Assembly (NCBI GenBank): GCA_003568945.1
Contig: BDIP01000114.1
Coordinates: 1 to 31,147 of the forward strand
Source of the DNA: Kipferlia bialata
Lineage: Eukaryota; Fornicata
Length of the DNA stretch: 31,147 nt
Direction of reading: 5' to 3'
Numbering within the stretch: the stretch's first letter is position 1; each line of letters opens with the position of its first letter. The notes under the pieces were generated by a model. The model was not told the origin of the DNA and did not search any database. It was given only the letters and a program-made list of their open reading frames with translations. Both the position numbers and the translations under genes were made by a program. Positions 1 to 9,308 of the stretch are shown here, piece after piece.

Positions 1-597
1 GGGGGGAGGGGGGTGGTCGGGCACGGTTTGCGCTGGTGTGGCCCTAATAGAGAGAACCAAGAGGTCTAGGGCGTCTGGTAAGGTCTCGTCCTTCAGAGCA
101 CGCACTCTCTCCCCCTGGATTGTATCTGCATCACACTCAGGGCTCAGCAGTAACGGGAATGCACTCCTCACGCTCCCGGGCTTCCTAAGAGCAGCTTGGT
201 GTACCAGACCGACCTCCGGCTTGACACAGGCCACCAGCCGAGCAAGTCTCCTCTTATCAGTGATGGCAGCATATGTGGTGGGATTGGCGTCCACACTGAC
301 GGCCTGGTCTGAGGGTCCAGACATTGCGGCATCCCGCAGCCCAACCCGCACCACCCTGTGTATGTCCTCTGTGAGGGAGTACAGGGACGGGTGGATGTCT
401 GGGGGGCAGAGGGGGGGGTCTCTCTCAGACAGACAGGAGAAGGGAGTGCCGCCCATCCGGAAGGTATCATCTGCTGCCAATAAGATATGGCCAATGCCAC
501 TTGGCTCTGTTGCAAAGTCTATACATGTGCTGGTGCGATGAAATCGCATGCAGATTGATGCCGCGCAGAAGAGGCAGCGCGGCCAGAGAAATGCCAT
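1..597 (-). CDS. Unrecognised protein, N-terminal part (runs off left edge)
   Basis: One open frame of 199 codons reads from an ATG at 597 down to base 1 with no stop, so the 3' end lies outside the window. The ATG is the first after an in-frame TAA; a second in-frame ATG at 549 is an alternative start. The first residues (MAFLWPRCLFCAAS) are hydrophobic and might be a weak signal or anchor. Further in are SLYSLTEDIHRVV, TTYAAITDKRRLARLVAC and a proline-rich run (PDHPPPP) near the edge. I recognise no domain and assign no function. A 167-codon frame on the other strand (38-541) covers the same bases, but its composition looks like a shadow. The motif CGACCAAAAAA (minus-strand sense) lies about 25 bases upstream of the ATG. 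Introns further downstream cannot be excluded. Confidence 0.55.
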   Translation of the reverse strand, partial: MAFLWPRCLFCAASICMRFHRTSTCIDFATEPSGIGHILLAADDTFRMGGTPFSCLSERDPPLCPPDIHPSLYSLTEDIHRVVRVGLRDAAMSGPSDQAVSVDANPTTYAAITDKRRLARLVACVKPEVGLVHQAALRKPGSVRSAFPLLLSPECDADTIQGERVRALKDETLPDALDLLVLSIRATPAQTVPDHPPPP

Positions 598-633
598 AAG
601 GGTTTAAGTGGTTAAAAGTTGTTTTTTGGTCGG

Positions 634-826
634 ACCGACAATGTCGGTGTGTCAGCTTGCCACCGTGTTGATATGTTTAACATATTACAATTACCTGGTT
701 AATCCAGTATCACTTCATCATGTTTGCCGCCCATAGCCTTTAAACTACACAATATCGATGGTGGGGGTGAGGGTGGCCCGACTCTGAGTCAGAGTCTCTG
801 ACACAGTGTACATGACAGCCTGTCAT
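634..826. repeat. Four one-base-centre perfect inverted repeats
   Basis: 634-648: arm ACCGACA, centre A. 671-685: arm ATATGTT, centre T. 780-796: arm GACTCTGA, centre G. 812-826: arm ATGACAG, centre C. Each right arm is the exact reverse complement of the left arm and exactly one base separates them. The arm sequences differ, so this is not one repeated binding site. A shorter version (arm GTCGG, centre A) overlaps the first. Confidence 0.9.
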
Positions 827-961
827 TGACAGGACATCTCGGAAAGCAAAGAGTCGATTACTTCCAACAATTTCTCAGTGTAAGGAATGCCAAAGGTACG
901 AGTGGTGTAGGTACACTAGTGAAAGGCGTTGTCAAAGCCAAAATGGTGTTGCCAATGAAGT

Positions 962-984
962 GTCGATAGTATCGACTCGATACT
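962..984. repeat. Two chained one-base-centre inverted repeats
   Basis: 962-976 has arm GTCGATA around G969; 968-984 has arm AGTATCGA around C976. The right arm of the first supplies most of the left arm of the second, so the stretch alternates a short word with its reverse complement, separated by single bases. Confidence 0.9.
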
Positions 985-1378
985 CTATGCCAATTAGAAG
1001 CTCTCTCAAGGCTATTAGTAATAGTAGTATTGTCCCTACAATTACCTCATCGATCATGTACACATGTTCACAAACTGCAAGTCATTGTGCGCTTGACCGA
1101 AAGTACATGTACGAAAGAACTGTGGCTCAGACCACCACAGGACCCTGATGACTCACGACATCCTACAGACCACAGTTACTGGGATTGACAGGTTCAAGAC
1201 AATATATATGACAAGAACGGAAGACCTTAGGAATCTTGCTGGGACCAGAATCCAGTAGACACTATCTACCCTACTACGAAACTATGATAACCAAACCCAA
1301 CTTAGCATTCCAATGTGACTATGATATTAGATTACGATATTAGATCGTATGACGTCAGGTGATCACTCAAGTTATACG

Positions 1379-1403
1379 GGACCTCCACTGGAGGTCCTCC
1401 AGT
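1379..1403. repeat. Two chained one-base-centre inverted repeats
   Basis: 1379-1397 has 9-base arms (GGACCTCCA) around C1388; 1387-1403 has 8-base arms (ACTGGAGG) around T1395. They overlap by sharing an arm, as at 962-984. Confidence 0.9.
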
Positions 1404-1520
1404 CATCTTGGAAGCTTAGTGGAGGCTGCTCAAATATCGTACATGAACAGTATTGTCACTATATACATTCTCTTTACAGAAGGGGCAAAGGTTGAACGTG
1501 CTAGTACCCCGGAAGCTTCT

Positions 1521-1543
1521 ATAATAGACTATTATTAATAGTC
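1521..1543. repeat. Two chained one-base-centre inverted repeats
   Basis: 1521-1535 has arm ATAATAG around A1528; 1527-1543 has arm GACTATTA around T1535. Same shared-arm architecture as the other clusters, here in AT-rich sequence. Confidence 0.9.
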
Positions 1544-1822
1544 ACTTGGGACGCTACACGGACACAACCTTCCTTGAGTTGAAGAACACACTCAGCTCTC
1601 ACCATTGCTAATGGGAGGGGTACCAAGTCCTATTGAGTGTGGGAATACTCATAAGACTCCTTGCATAACGATGTTAGTGAGCATTGGTTGCTCTAGGTGA
1701 AGTTCGCCATGGAGTCGTATATCTCGTGACGAAAGACTCGCCGAATCGACATCACAATATGAATCCATTTTTGACTTTGGGTTCTGTGTCGACAAGACCC
1801 TCATGTAGATGTGTTTCCCCTA

Positions 1823-3809
1823 TCAGTCCACAAGAGCAGTCACCAGGCCTTCTAGATGCCTGGCGTCTGTGCCGCAGCACCCACCTATAGGTGAGGGGTG
1901 TAATATGGAAGAATGGGTTGAGAGACACCCACCCACATCAGACACAGACCATGACTTCATAACTACGTAGGCGAAGTATGACTCAGAATAGCCTCCATAT
2001 AGGGTATTTGGAAAATAGTATTTTCATGTCACACACCTAGTATGCGCACTGACGGGTGGGTGTCCCTGACAGCCACCATATCTGCTACCCACTGGGAGAG
2101 GGGCTCCTCCCTCGTGTCTAGGCAGGACTCCAGCACAGCAGGGCTGAGACTACTGGCGTTGGCCATTATGCCAAGCAGTCTAGGGTGAGGTGGGGCGGGA
2201 GGGGAGGACGGGGGGGAAGAGTGATTGAATAGTTCAAGAACAGACACATCACACCTGGAGCAGTCCCCGTTGCCTGGCCTGACGGTGCATGGGTAGCAGC
2301 AGTTGACCTGGGGGGTGAGCAGTGAACTCAAGCCACAGAGATAGACAATGCCAGTGCGTTACAAACAATACAACATCCCTATAGGCATCCAATTAACACG
2401 CTCCAGAACCCTCACCATATATCCCAGAGGGGGTGTCGATGCATACTCGTCGACCTCTCGGATGGCCTCAGAGAGAGGGGTGCCATCACGGAGATTCCTG
2501 AGAGGTTATATACTAAGAGGTTGGAGAGGAGAGGGTCTTAACATACTGTACTATGCGTCTATCTGACAGTTCATATACAGGGCCCGGACTGGACTGCGTT
2601 CTAGAGTGGGTAACCACTAACCCGTCACTCCCAAGGACGAATGAGATTACGTAGTCCACTTTGGCGTCAGCCAAGGCCTGAGTGTAAGTGGAGTGTGTAC
2701 CATACCAGTACACATCTATACCCATATCACATCACACCATTAACCCGCACCTGTGCCATTCCCTTTGCCTCAGACAGACATGGGAGGGTCTGACCTATGA
2801 TGCAGTCGACACCCCCTCTCACCAGCTCAGAGATCTGGGGTCAGCGGTCATGACTCATGAGGGTGTATCTGGGTTAAATATTCTACACGATACTAAAAAC
2901 ACAACCTGCCAGGCGTGAGCTTCTCTGGCCTCACTCTCAGTGAGGCCCTGTGAAGGAGTATAGCAGTCGTTCTTAGGTCCTATAAGGCCACCTATGCAGA
3001 TATCGACCCCCCCCCCAATATCTTCTCTTGCCGTTAGAATCCTGAGTACAAGTGATATCATAAAGGTGGATACAAATGTACGTTGTCACCTAAGGCGCCG
3101 CATAAACATGGCTGCGTCATAGTTACAGTCCATGTACTTTGTGGCATCACCGGCATCCATTGAGGCAGCTAGGAGACTGGGAATGTAAGATGGGAGGGAA
3201 CAGTGAGGTGACAATAGATAGAACAGATAGAATACAATAGATAGAAATAGAAGATGTCCAACAGTCGTGCTATATAAACTAAGAAGAAGCCGTACCGGTC
3301 TCTACTGGCCCGAAATGTGGGTGTAGACACTACGAGGGGTACCTGAAAGTAAAGAAAGGGGATGCACAATAGACAGAAGGAGAGTGTAGTAACATAGCCG
3401 CTGGTTCCTCACCTTAGCTCTTCGGGCAATGTCAATGTACTCAGTGTATATGACCTGCAGTGCCCTGCGACCAGCGTCTGAGTAGATGGCACTGCGGATA
3501 TGAGTATGTGTCGATACAGTAGTAAACAGTAGAGTCACGTACACACTTGGGTGACATTCTATGGGGAATTCGTCCACCAGCTAGATATACAAAGCGCCTA
3601 CACGTAACCACTGCAGACGTACCCAGAGTTGAACATGTGTCTGTCGAGGGTCACACCTGGAAAGGTCTTCAGCCTGGGTCAGCCTACAGTGGAGAGTACA
3701 TGGCACACACAGGGAGAAACAGCACACAAATATCGGACATTTACCTCTCAGCAACACCTGCTTCAGCCAGCAGGAGGCCGGAATGGCTCTCTATCTCATC
3801 CAACAACAT
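1823..3809 (-). CDS. Homocysteine S-methyltransferase family protein, 13 exons
   Basis: Zinc-dependent methyl transfer to homocysteine (methionine formation) is the known role of this family; the methyl donor cannot be read from sequence. Exons: 3745-3809, 3623-3683, 3543-3580, 3413-3491, 3296-3342, 3090-3176, 2906-3041, 2751-2834, 2622-2677, 2416-2497, 2255-2307, 2037-2179, 1823-1884; 993 nt, 330 aa, every junction in frame. Start: the first ATG after an in-frame TAG. Family landmarks in order: GLLLAEAGVAER, VVSTPTFRASRDR, GGLIGPKNDCYTPSQGLTE, GQTLPCLSEAKGMAQ, YVISFVLGSDGNLRDGTPL, then the zinc ligands: Cys248 in MVNCCYPC and Cys313-Cys314 in ILGGCCGTDARHL. Length is normal for a single-domain member. 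Exon 2 inserts about 20 residues between ER and LVDEFPIE that I do not know from relatives; without it the frame breaks, so that exon is the least certain part. Introns are mostly about 50-100 bases; two are near 150. Confidence 0.87.
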
Positions 3810-4227
3810 ACAAGCCTAGTATATTCAGAGGAACAGTAGAGACATTTATTATCATCAAAGTCTGATCAAACCACCAAACGCTCTGGGAAAAAGGGTCTAT
3901 TACTAGTACTTTTGCCTCTGGTGCAAAAGCCGCAAAGTGACCTCTCTCTCTCGTATCAGTTGTGGCTGCCTCATGCTCTCTATGGCACGCTCTCTGGATG
4001 GGGATGTCATCCTGGCTTTCAGAGGTGGAACAAGGGTGTGCCCAATCAAGGGCTGAGCCGCTGAAGGCTGATATTGACACAGCCTTGTGTCAGGGCAGAA
4101 AAGGTTAGAGGTTCCTAGAGGTTCCGTTCTTCTCAGCCATTAAGTATTGACTCCAGGACAGATGCTCAAGAGTATTGAGTTCTACGAAACGCAGGGGACA
4201 GATAAGTGGCCATTCAGGTCGCACCGT
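3810..4227. promoter_or_regulatory. Divergent intergenic/promoter region
   Basis: This 418-base gap separates two divergent gene starts (homocysteine methyltransferase on minus, unknown protein on plus), so both promoters should lie here. I see a 7-base stem with a 7-base loop at about 3910-3930 (arm CTTTTGC), another at about 4075-4092 (arm TGACACA, 4-base loop), and a short direct repeat GAGGTTCC near 4107-4126. No TATA box or shared promoter word is obvious. Confidence 0.4.
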
Positions 4228-6025
4228 ATGTCACAGTACCCAGTCACGTAAGTGTTCTATCACGATAGATTCAAGCATCGCCCGACTACACTACTGTCCA
4301 ATTCGTTATCGCTATGCTTACTTAAAGCTAACCCTAGGTCTGTTGTGAGTGGCGACCACGTCATTGTGGCTGTGTCCGGGGGAGGCATCGGCATAGCCTA
4401 TGACAAGGACTCCCTCCAGTTCCTGTGTTACGTCAACCCATTCACCTCCTCCTATATCAAGACAGCATTCTTCTGCGAGAGGGGGGGAGGGTACTTCGTA
4501 TTCTCTTGCGTGGCTCTGCCAGCGAAAGACTATGTAGGTGTGGATTGAGTAACACCATCCTGTACTCGTTTGACTTGATACCCATACCCTTCATCCATCC
4601 TGACTCCCAGTGCTATACAAGGTGCCTGAGTCCAGCATAGTGGGAGGGACCCCCATCCCCAAGCGCCTGTACCCAAAGAGGATGAACTTCCCCGGGTGTG
4701 TCACTCTTCTCTCATCAATGCACCATCATATTCTGCATCCGACCTCCAGGTACATCGAGTGGGACTTCAGCACCGGCCTGTATGCCACCTTTGTGCCCAG
4801 GGGCACGTGGTCCAAGGACCAGGTGCGGTACACCCCATTACTCGGTACATGCCTCGGGGTATGATGTGACGCTCTGACCCCAGATCAAGGCCCTGGGCCC
4901 CAACAAGGCCATAGAAGGGACATACTCTGTGTGGGACAGCCTCAACAACTCCAACCAGGCGCTCTTTAGGTTCGACAGCATGGAGGGCAATGTGTGCGAC
5001 ATCAGGTGTGTGTGTGTGTGTCTGTGTGTCATCTCTGCGTCTCTATGGTGATATGGCCCTAACCCCAGGCTGTCTGACGGGTATCTGCTCCTGGTCTTTG
5101 GGGCCACCCCTGTCGGCTCCGTCACCGTATCCACCATCCCCCTCCACTCCTTCTGCTGCCAGGCCCCAGGGTATGACCTGCCAGCCACCCATGACAATGT
5201 CAAGCTGCTCAGACACCACAGGCTGGCCTTCAAGGTGGACGGGCAGGTGGGTGGTGGCAGATATACGGAGTGGTGTCATGGGTACCAGTGTAGTGTACAT
5301 TATACCCCCCCCCCCCTGCCGACCCTTACCCCAGGCATCGCTGGAGCATGTCGAGATATGCATGGGACGGCTGTTCCTGCGGCAGAAGCGGGGTCCCCTG
5401 TGTGTGAGTAGGGTGAGAGGGGGCAAGGTGGAGCTGGCCAGGACAGGAGCAGTCATAGAGGGGGAGATGAGGTGGGGTCTGGGTGTCTGGTCCTAGCTGT
5501 GTTCTATATACTCTTGGCAACCCTGACCCCCAGTGTGGAGAAGAAGAACTGGTTCGGTGTCATTGAGGTGCACTCCGACCTAGGCACTGTCCTATTGGAT
5601 CAGGGGGGGCACCCGCTGCACCCTGCCCCCCTACAGATACGGCCTGTGAGGGGAAGAGCCACAGGGACCATAGTCAGGTGTGGGAGACTATCTGTTCAGC
5701 ATGACTCAGTCTATATGTGTAGGGTATGTTTTGTATACCCACCTCTCTGACCCCAGGTGCCCTGGAACCAGACATGCTGTGTGCATGGTGCCCCTAGATC
5801 CCATGAGGCCTGAGGGCGAGGCCCACCTGGTCATCATGGACAAGGTGGGGGTGGTTTGGATGTATGGGTACTTGTTGGTGTGATGGCCCTCACTCCCAGA
5901 CCGGCACGGTGCTCTCCTCCCTGATGCGAGTGGACCCCTACACCATATCCTGCATAGCATCCATCCCAGCTGGCATCCTAGTGTGCAGGGTCAGTGGGGC
6001 AATGCAGCTGGTGGGGCTGTCCTAG
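4228..6025 (+). CDS. Unrecognised beta-rich protein, 10 exons
   Basis: Exons: 4228-4247, 4338-4537, 4611-4695, 4750-4822, 4884-5005, 5069-5246, 5335-5471, 5534-5677, 5757-5844, 5900-6025; 1173 nt, 390 aa, all phases agree, ending in TAG. The tiny first exon (MSQYPV) is joined through GTAAGT to an exon reading TSVVSGDHVIVAVSGGG. The protein is rich in short hydrophobic strands with glycine and aspartate turns (LSDGYLLLVFGATPVGSVTV, GTVLSSLMRVDPYTISC), the look of a beta-propeller or other all-beta fold. There is no clear signal peptide or membrane segment. I recognise no catalytic motif. Its upstream neighbour is divergent; downstream lies the BBS7-like propeller gene, 370 bases away on the same strand. 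The tandem layout may hint at related folds, but nothing shows a shared function. Confidence 0.72.
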
Positions 6026-6395
6026 GCAGTCCAGGGCCATTTCTCTATGTGTTTCTGTTCGCCTGTGTTTGTGTATTCGTTTGGTTCTATGTTATCCTTC
6101 ACTATTGTATAAATGATGTGTCAGGATATACAGCCTAAGGTCATTATTTGGACAGTGTTTCAAACTGGGTAGACGGAGTCAAAAACACCATTGAGGGTCT
6201 ATGTTAACATACATTCTCAGCATTCTCAGCATTCGACAGACTCCTGCACTCTCTTTACACTCTGTTCGACCAAGTGTAGTATAGACCAAGTTCCACCGGA
6301 CATATTAGCACTACACACGTGACTAGACACTGCAGTTGCCCCCGCCCCCCCCCACTCTGTTAGAGAGACCATCCCGTAGCCTGGGGTGCTGAGTG
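6026..6395. promoter_or_regulatory. Intergenic region upstream of the BBS7-like gene
   Basis: No gene. It contains an even palindrome TATGTTAACATA near 6202, a tandem TCTCAGCATTC repeat near 6215-6235, and CGACCAA at about 6268-6274 on the coding sense, about 120 bases before the ATG. The same seven bases lie upstream of three other genes here (see findings). Confidence 0.35.
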
Positions 6396-8948
6396 ATGGA
6401 TGCCGATGTCATACACACAGGCCTGCTCCGCCCCCACTGTCTTTGTCACGGCAGAAAGCCCACGGGTGTGCACCACAGAGTGTACTGCACTGATGGTGGC
6501 AGTGTGAGCAGTTACAAGGTGGGACACGGTCTTCAGTAGAACACAGAATTCTCTCCCAATCTCACATTACAGAAGGATAGCCGGAAGCCATTCTACTGTG
6601 CTGTCCCTCGGGGAAAGGGCGTTGTCAGTACACTTGCATGCAACAGTGAGGGAACCCTGTATGCTGGTGTTGGGTCTGATGTCTACGCTGTGTCCAGAGA
6701 CGGTCTGTCTGCCCAGCCCGTCATGTCCTGTGACAGTGAGGTGCGGCAGATGCTTGGTTGCTATAGTATGTGCAGTTGCTGGGTGGATGGTCGGAGAGGG
6801 ATCGATGCTTTGTCCCTTAATCACTCATATTTCATGATTCATATAGAGACCAGTGTACATAAACACATACGTATATGAATATTCCCACCCTGACCCCAGG
6901 TCCAGCGTGTCAGGTGCATGGGGTCCCGTATTGTGGCACTCTGCTCTGCCTCTGTCAATGTTTGTGTGGACGGGTGCACCCTGTCGCTCCCCCTCCCTGC
7001 CCCTGCCAGCGACTGGTGCCTCCTCCCCCCAGGCACTCTCCTGAGCCAAGGGGCATCGGGCGCCGAGGCCGCAGGGGCAGGCCCAGACACAGTGGCTGTG
7101 GCGTGTGGGGATGCCTCTGTGCGACTGTTTGTGGTGCCAGAGGCCAAGGGGGCTGGTCTGTCCTTCTCGGCCTCCATCCCCCTATCCTGCACCTGCATCA
7201 CTCCCCTGCCGGCAGAGCAGCCGGTACGGCAGTAGCAGTCTATTCTACTTGAGATATTTCAAGACCATACCCCCCCTCCCCCTTCCAACATTCCCCTATA
7301 TATAGTAGTCTATTACACTTCTATTTTTGCATTCCCCCCTGTATCCATGACCCCAGGGTATGCTGTTCAGCGACGGGTGCAGCGTGAGTGTCATTGTGAG
7401 TGGCCGCACCCACCAGGTGTGCACCTCCCCCCGACCCATATCCAGACTGGCAGTGCAGGACGTGACGGGGGACGGGGCGCTGGAGCTGGTGCTGGTCAGT
7501 GGCGAGAAGCTGACGGTGAACAGGTACGCCCAGTGGAGGCTGGAGTTGGTGGTGCCCGTTGTACCTTTCCTTCCACTTCTCTAAATATTCATGTGGTATA
7601 CCTGACTCTATGACTGGCTGGACAACCCTGTATATATATTACTATATTCCCTGTATATTACTATACTATCGAATGTCAACCCTCGTACTTATCTCTAGGA
7701 TCCTGCCTGGGTTCAGCGTGTTGCCTGTGCGTGTGCCTGACCTGCAGGGGGTGGTGGATGTGATGGGGTGCGAGGACACACTCTACGTCGCAGTCGGCAC
7801 AGGTGAGTCTTACCCTCTACTTTCCCGTCTTCCTGTTATGACTGGCTGAATAGATCTACCCCATGCATATCAATACTTATCTTACTTTACCCCTCTCCCC
7901 CACCCCAGGGTCCGTGTCCATTGTGTCTCTTGGCCAGGGCTCCAAGTCGGGGGAGGGCATCGTGAGGAAGGGCGGCGAGGCCAAGCGTCTGCAGGCGCTT
8001 CAGGAGCGTATCTCTCAGCTGGAGGTCAAGCTGAGTGCCGCCGACCAGGCCAGAGAGAGGGAGAGAGAGGCAGAGGGGCAGTACCACCAGGAGCCGGCCT
8101 CGCCCTCCTCCGCTGCCCCCTATCCCTCTCTGTCGGTGAGGGTGACCCCATCTCTGCGGTCTCTCTCTCTCTCTGTCACCGTCTCCCTCTCTGTCCCCTT
8201 CAAGTCCCTCTCTGTGTGTCTACCTGAGACTGTGGTGTGCACGTCTGTCGAGCCCGAGGCTGTTGTGTGTGCCGTGACCAATGGATGCGCCCTGTCCTTT
8301 GCCTCTAGTGTCACCAGTGCCATCCTGACCCTCAGACTCCCTCAAGCAGGGGCAGGGGGGGACGGCAGAGTGCTCGTGTCGGCCCTGACCCAGTCCCCTG
8401 TCTCCCCCTGCGTCGTGGGGGTGCTCCCCATACCCATACTCCCCTTCCACGCCCAGTCCCGCCCCATTGAGAAGCGCCCCGTTGGCATGAGGGTCCGGGG
8501 TGTGCTAAGGCAGGGGGTGTCGTCACTGGCCCCCTCCCTCACTCCCCACACCACCCTCCCCCTCACCTTACTAGGCCCAGCTGACATAGTCTGCATCATG
8601 GCCGCAGATGGGTCCGAGGGGGTGACGTGTGCGGCAGGGGTGGACGTGGTGGTCGAGGCAACCAGCGTGGCCAGTGGCACCCTCTGTGCAGAGGCCCTCC
8701 TGACCGATGCCCACCCCACCGAGACCCTTGCCCCAGGCCTGCTGGCCAGGGCCTCTGCCTTTGCCCGACAGCTCAGGTACCAGCTGGCGGGGGGCACTGC
8801 CGACTATGGCCTGGCCACCCTCAGGAGGGATGTGGTGCTGCTGGGGGGGGAGGCCTCGGATATCGACGGGGCAGTCTCTCTGTTGAAGGAGGGTCAGGAC
8901 GCCGCCCTGCCCCTCCTGGTCTCTCTGTTCAAGAGATTGGCATCATAG
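6396..8948 (+). CDS. BBS7-like BBSome propeller subunit, 6 exons
   Basis: Exons: 6396-6518, 6573-6740, 6900-7223, 7357-7523, 7699-7802, 7909-8948; 1926 nt, 641 aa, phases consistent. Order of parts resembles BBS7: an N-terminal propeller-like region (residues 1 to about 300, strands such as GTLYAGVGSDVYAVSRDG, a DVTGDGALELVLVSGEK FG-GAP-type turn, EDTLYVAVGTGSVSI), a coiled coil at about 318-350 (RLQALQERISQLEVKLS), then a beta-sandwich-like region with VGVLPIPILPFHAQ where BBS7 has a similar proline/histidine segment, and an alpha/beta C-terminus ending PLLVSLFKRLAS. BBS7 works in the BBSome coat that moves membrane proteins in cilia. Known BBS7 proteins are about 700 aa. BBS2 shares this architecture and is the main alternative. 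The last exon is unusually long for the region (1040 bases). Confidence 0.65.
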
Positions 8949-9308
8949 AGCTTATCAAATGGGGTATTGACTAAGTGTTCAGGAAGGGTTATATATACTT
9001 TTACACACTGGTATTCTCGGTAACTTGGATTCTATAGCACACTCCTAAATTCCCCCCGACGTAGTATCTGTAAGGCTATCAATACAATCTGTATTCTGTG
9101 GGCCATTGCACGTTACTAGTATACCTCTTGATTCACCGGTTTCATATGCAGAAATCTTATAGAAGCTATCTTACTCGGTATGAACATGAAACACGGTCCG
9201 ACATTATAGACCCTAATTATTGACCCAAAAATGAGGGTCCAGCGTTATATCAAAACCAAAATCTGCAGTTCTCTCTCACCAAAAGAGCCATAGAGCTCCC
9301 AACCCAAC
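8949..9308. other. Intergenic region upstream of the CTL gene
   Basis: No gene and none of the one-base-centre palindromes found elsewhere. An A-rich pyrimidine-poor patch (GACCCAAAAATG at about 9222-9233) lies about 80 bases before the CTL start and loosely resembles the CGACCAAAAAA word seen upstream of two minus-strand genes. Confidence 0.4.

Larger units (their letters stand above)
598..1822. other. Intergenic region with many perfect inverted repeats
   Basis: No credible gene was found; the short frames at 960-1148 and 1684-1890 lack splice or family support. The stretch lies between the start of the leftmost gene and the 3' end of the homocysteine methyltransferase gene. It holds ten perfect inverted repeats with a one-base centre, listed as separate repeat features. 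It also has two GATATTAGAT-type direct repeats near 1323-1346. Otherwise it is AT-rich and nondescript. Confidence 0.7.

Noticed and set aside
38-541. 167-codon plus-strand frame
   Set aside because: Antisense to a longer minus-strand frame open to the window edge whose composition is more protein-like.
960-1148. 62-codon frame
   Set aside because: No splice continuity, no homology sign, and it overlaps a palindrome chain.
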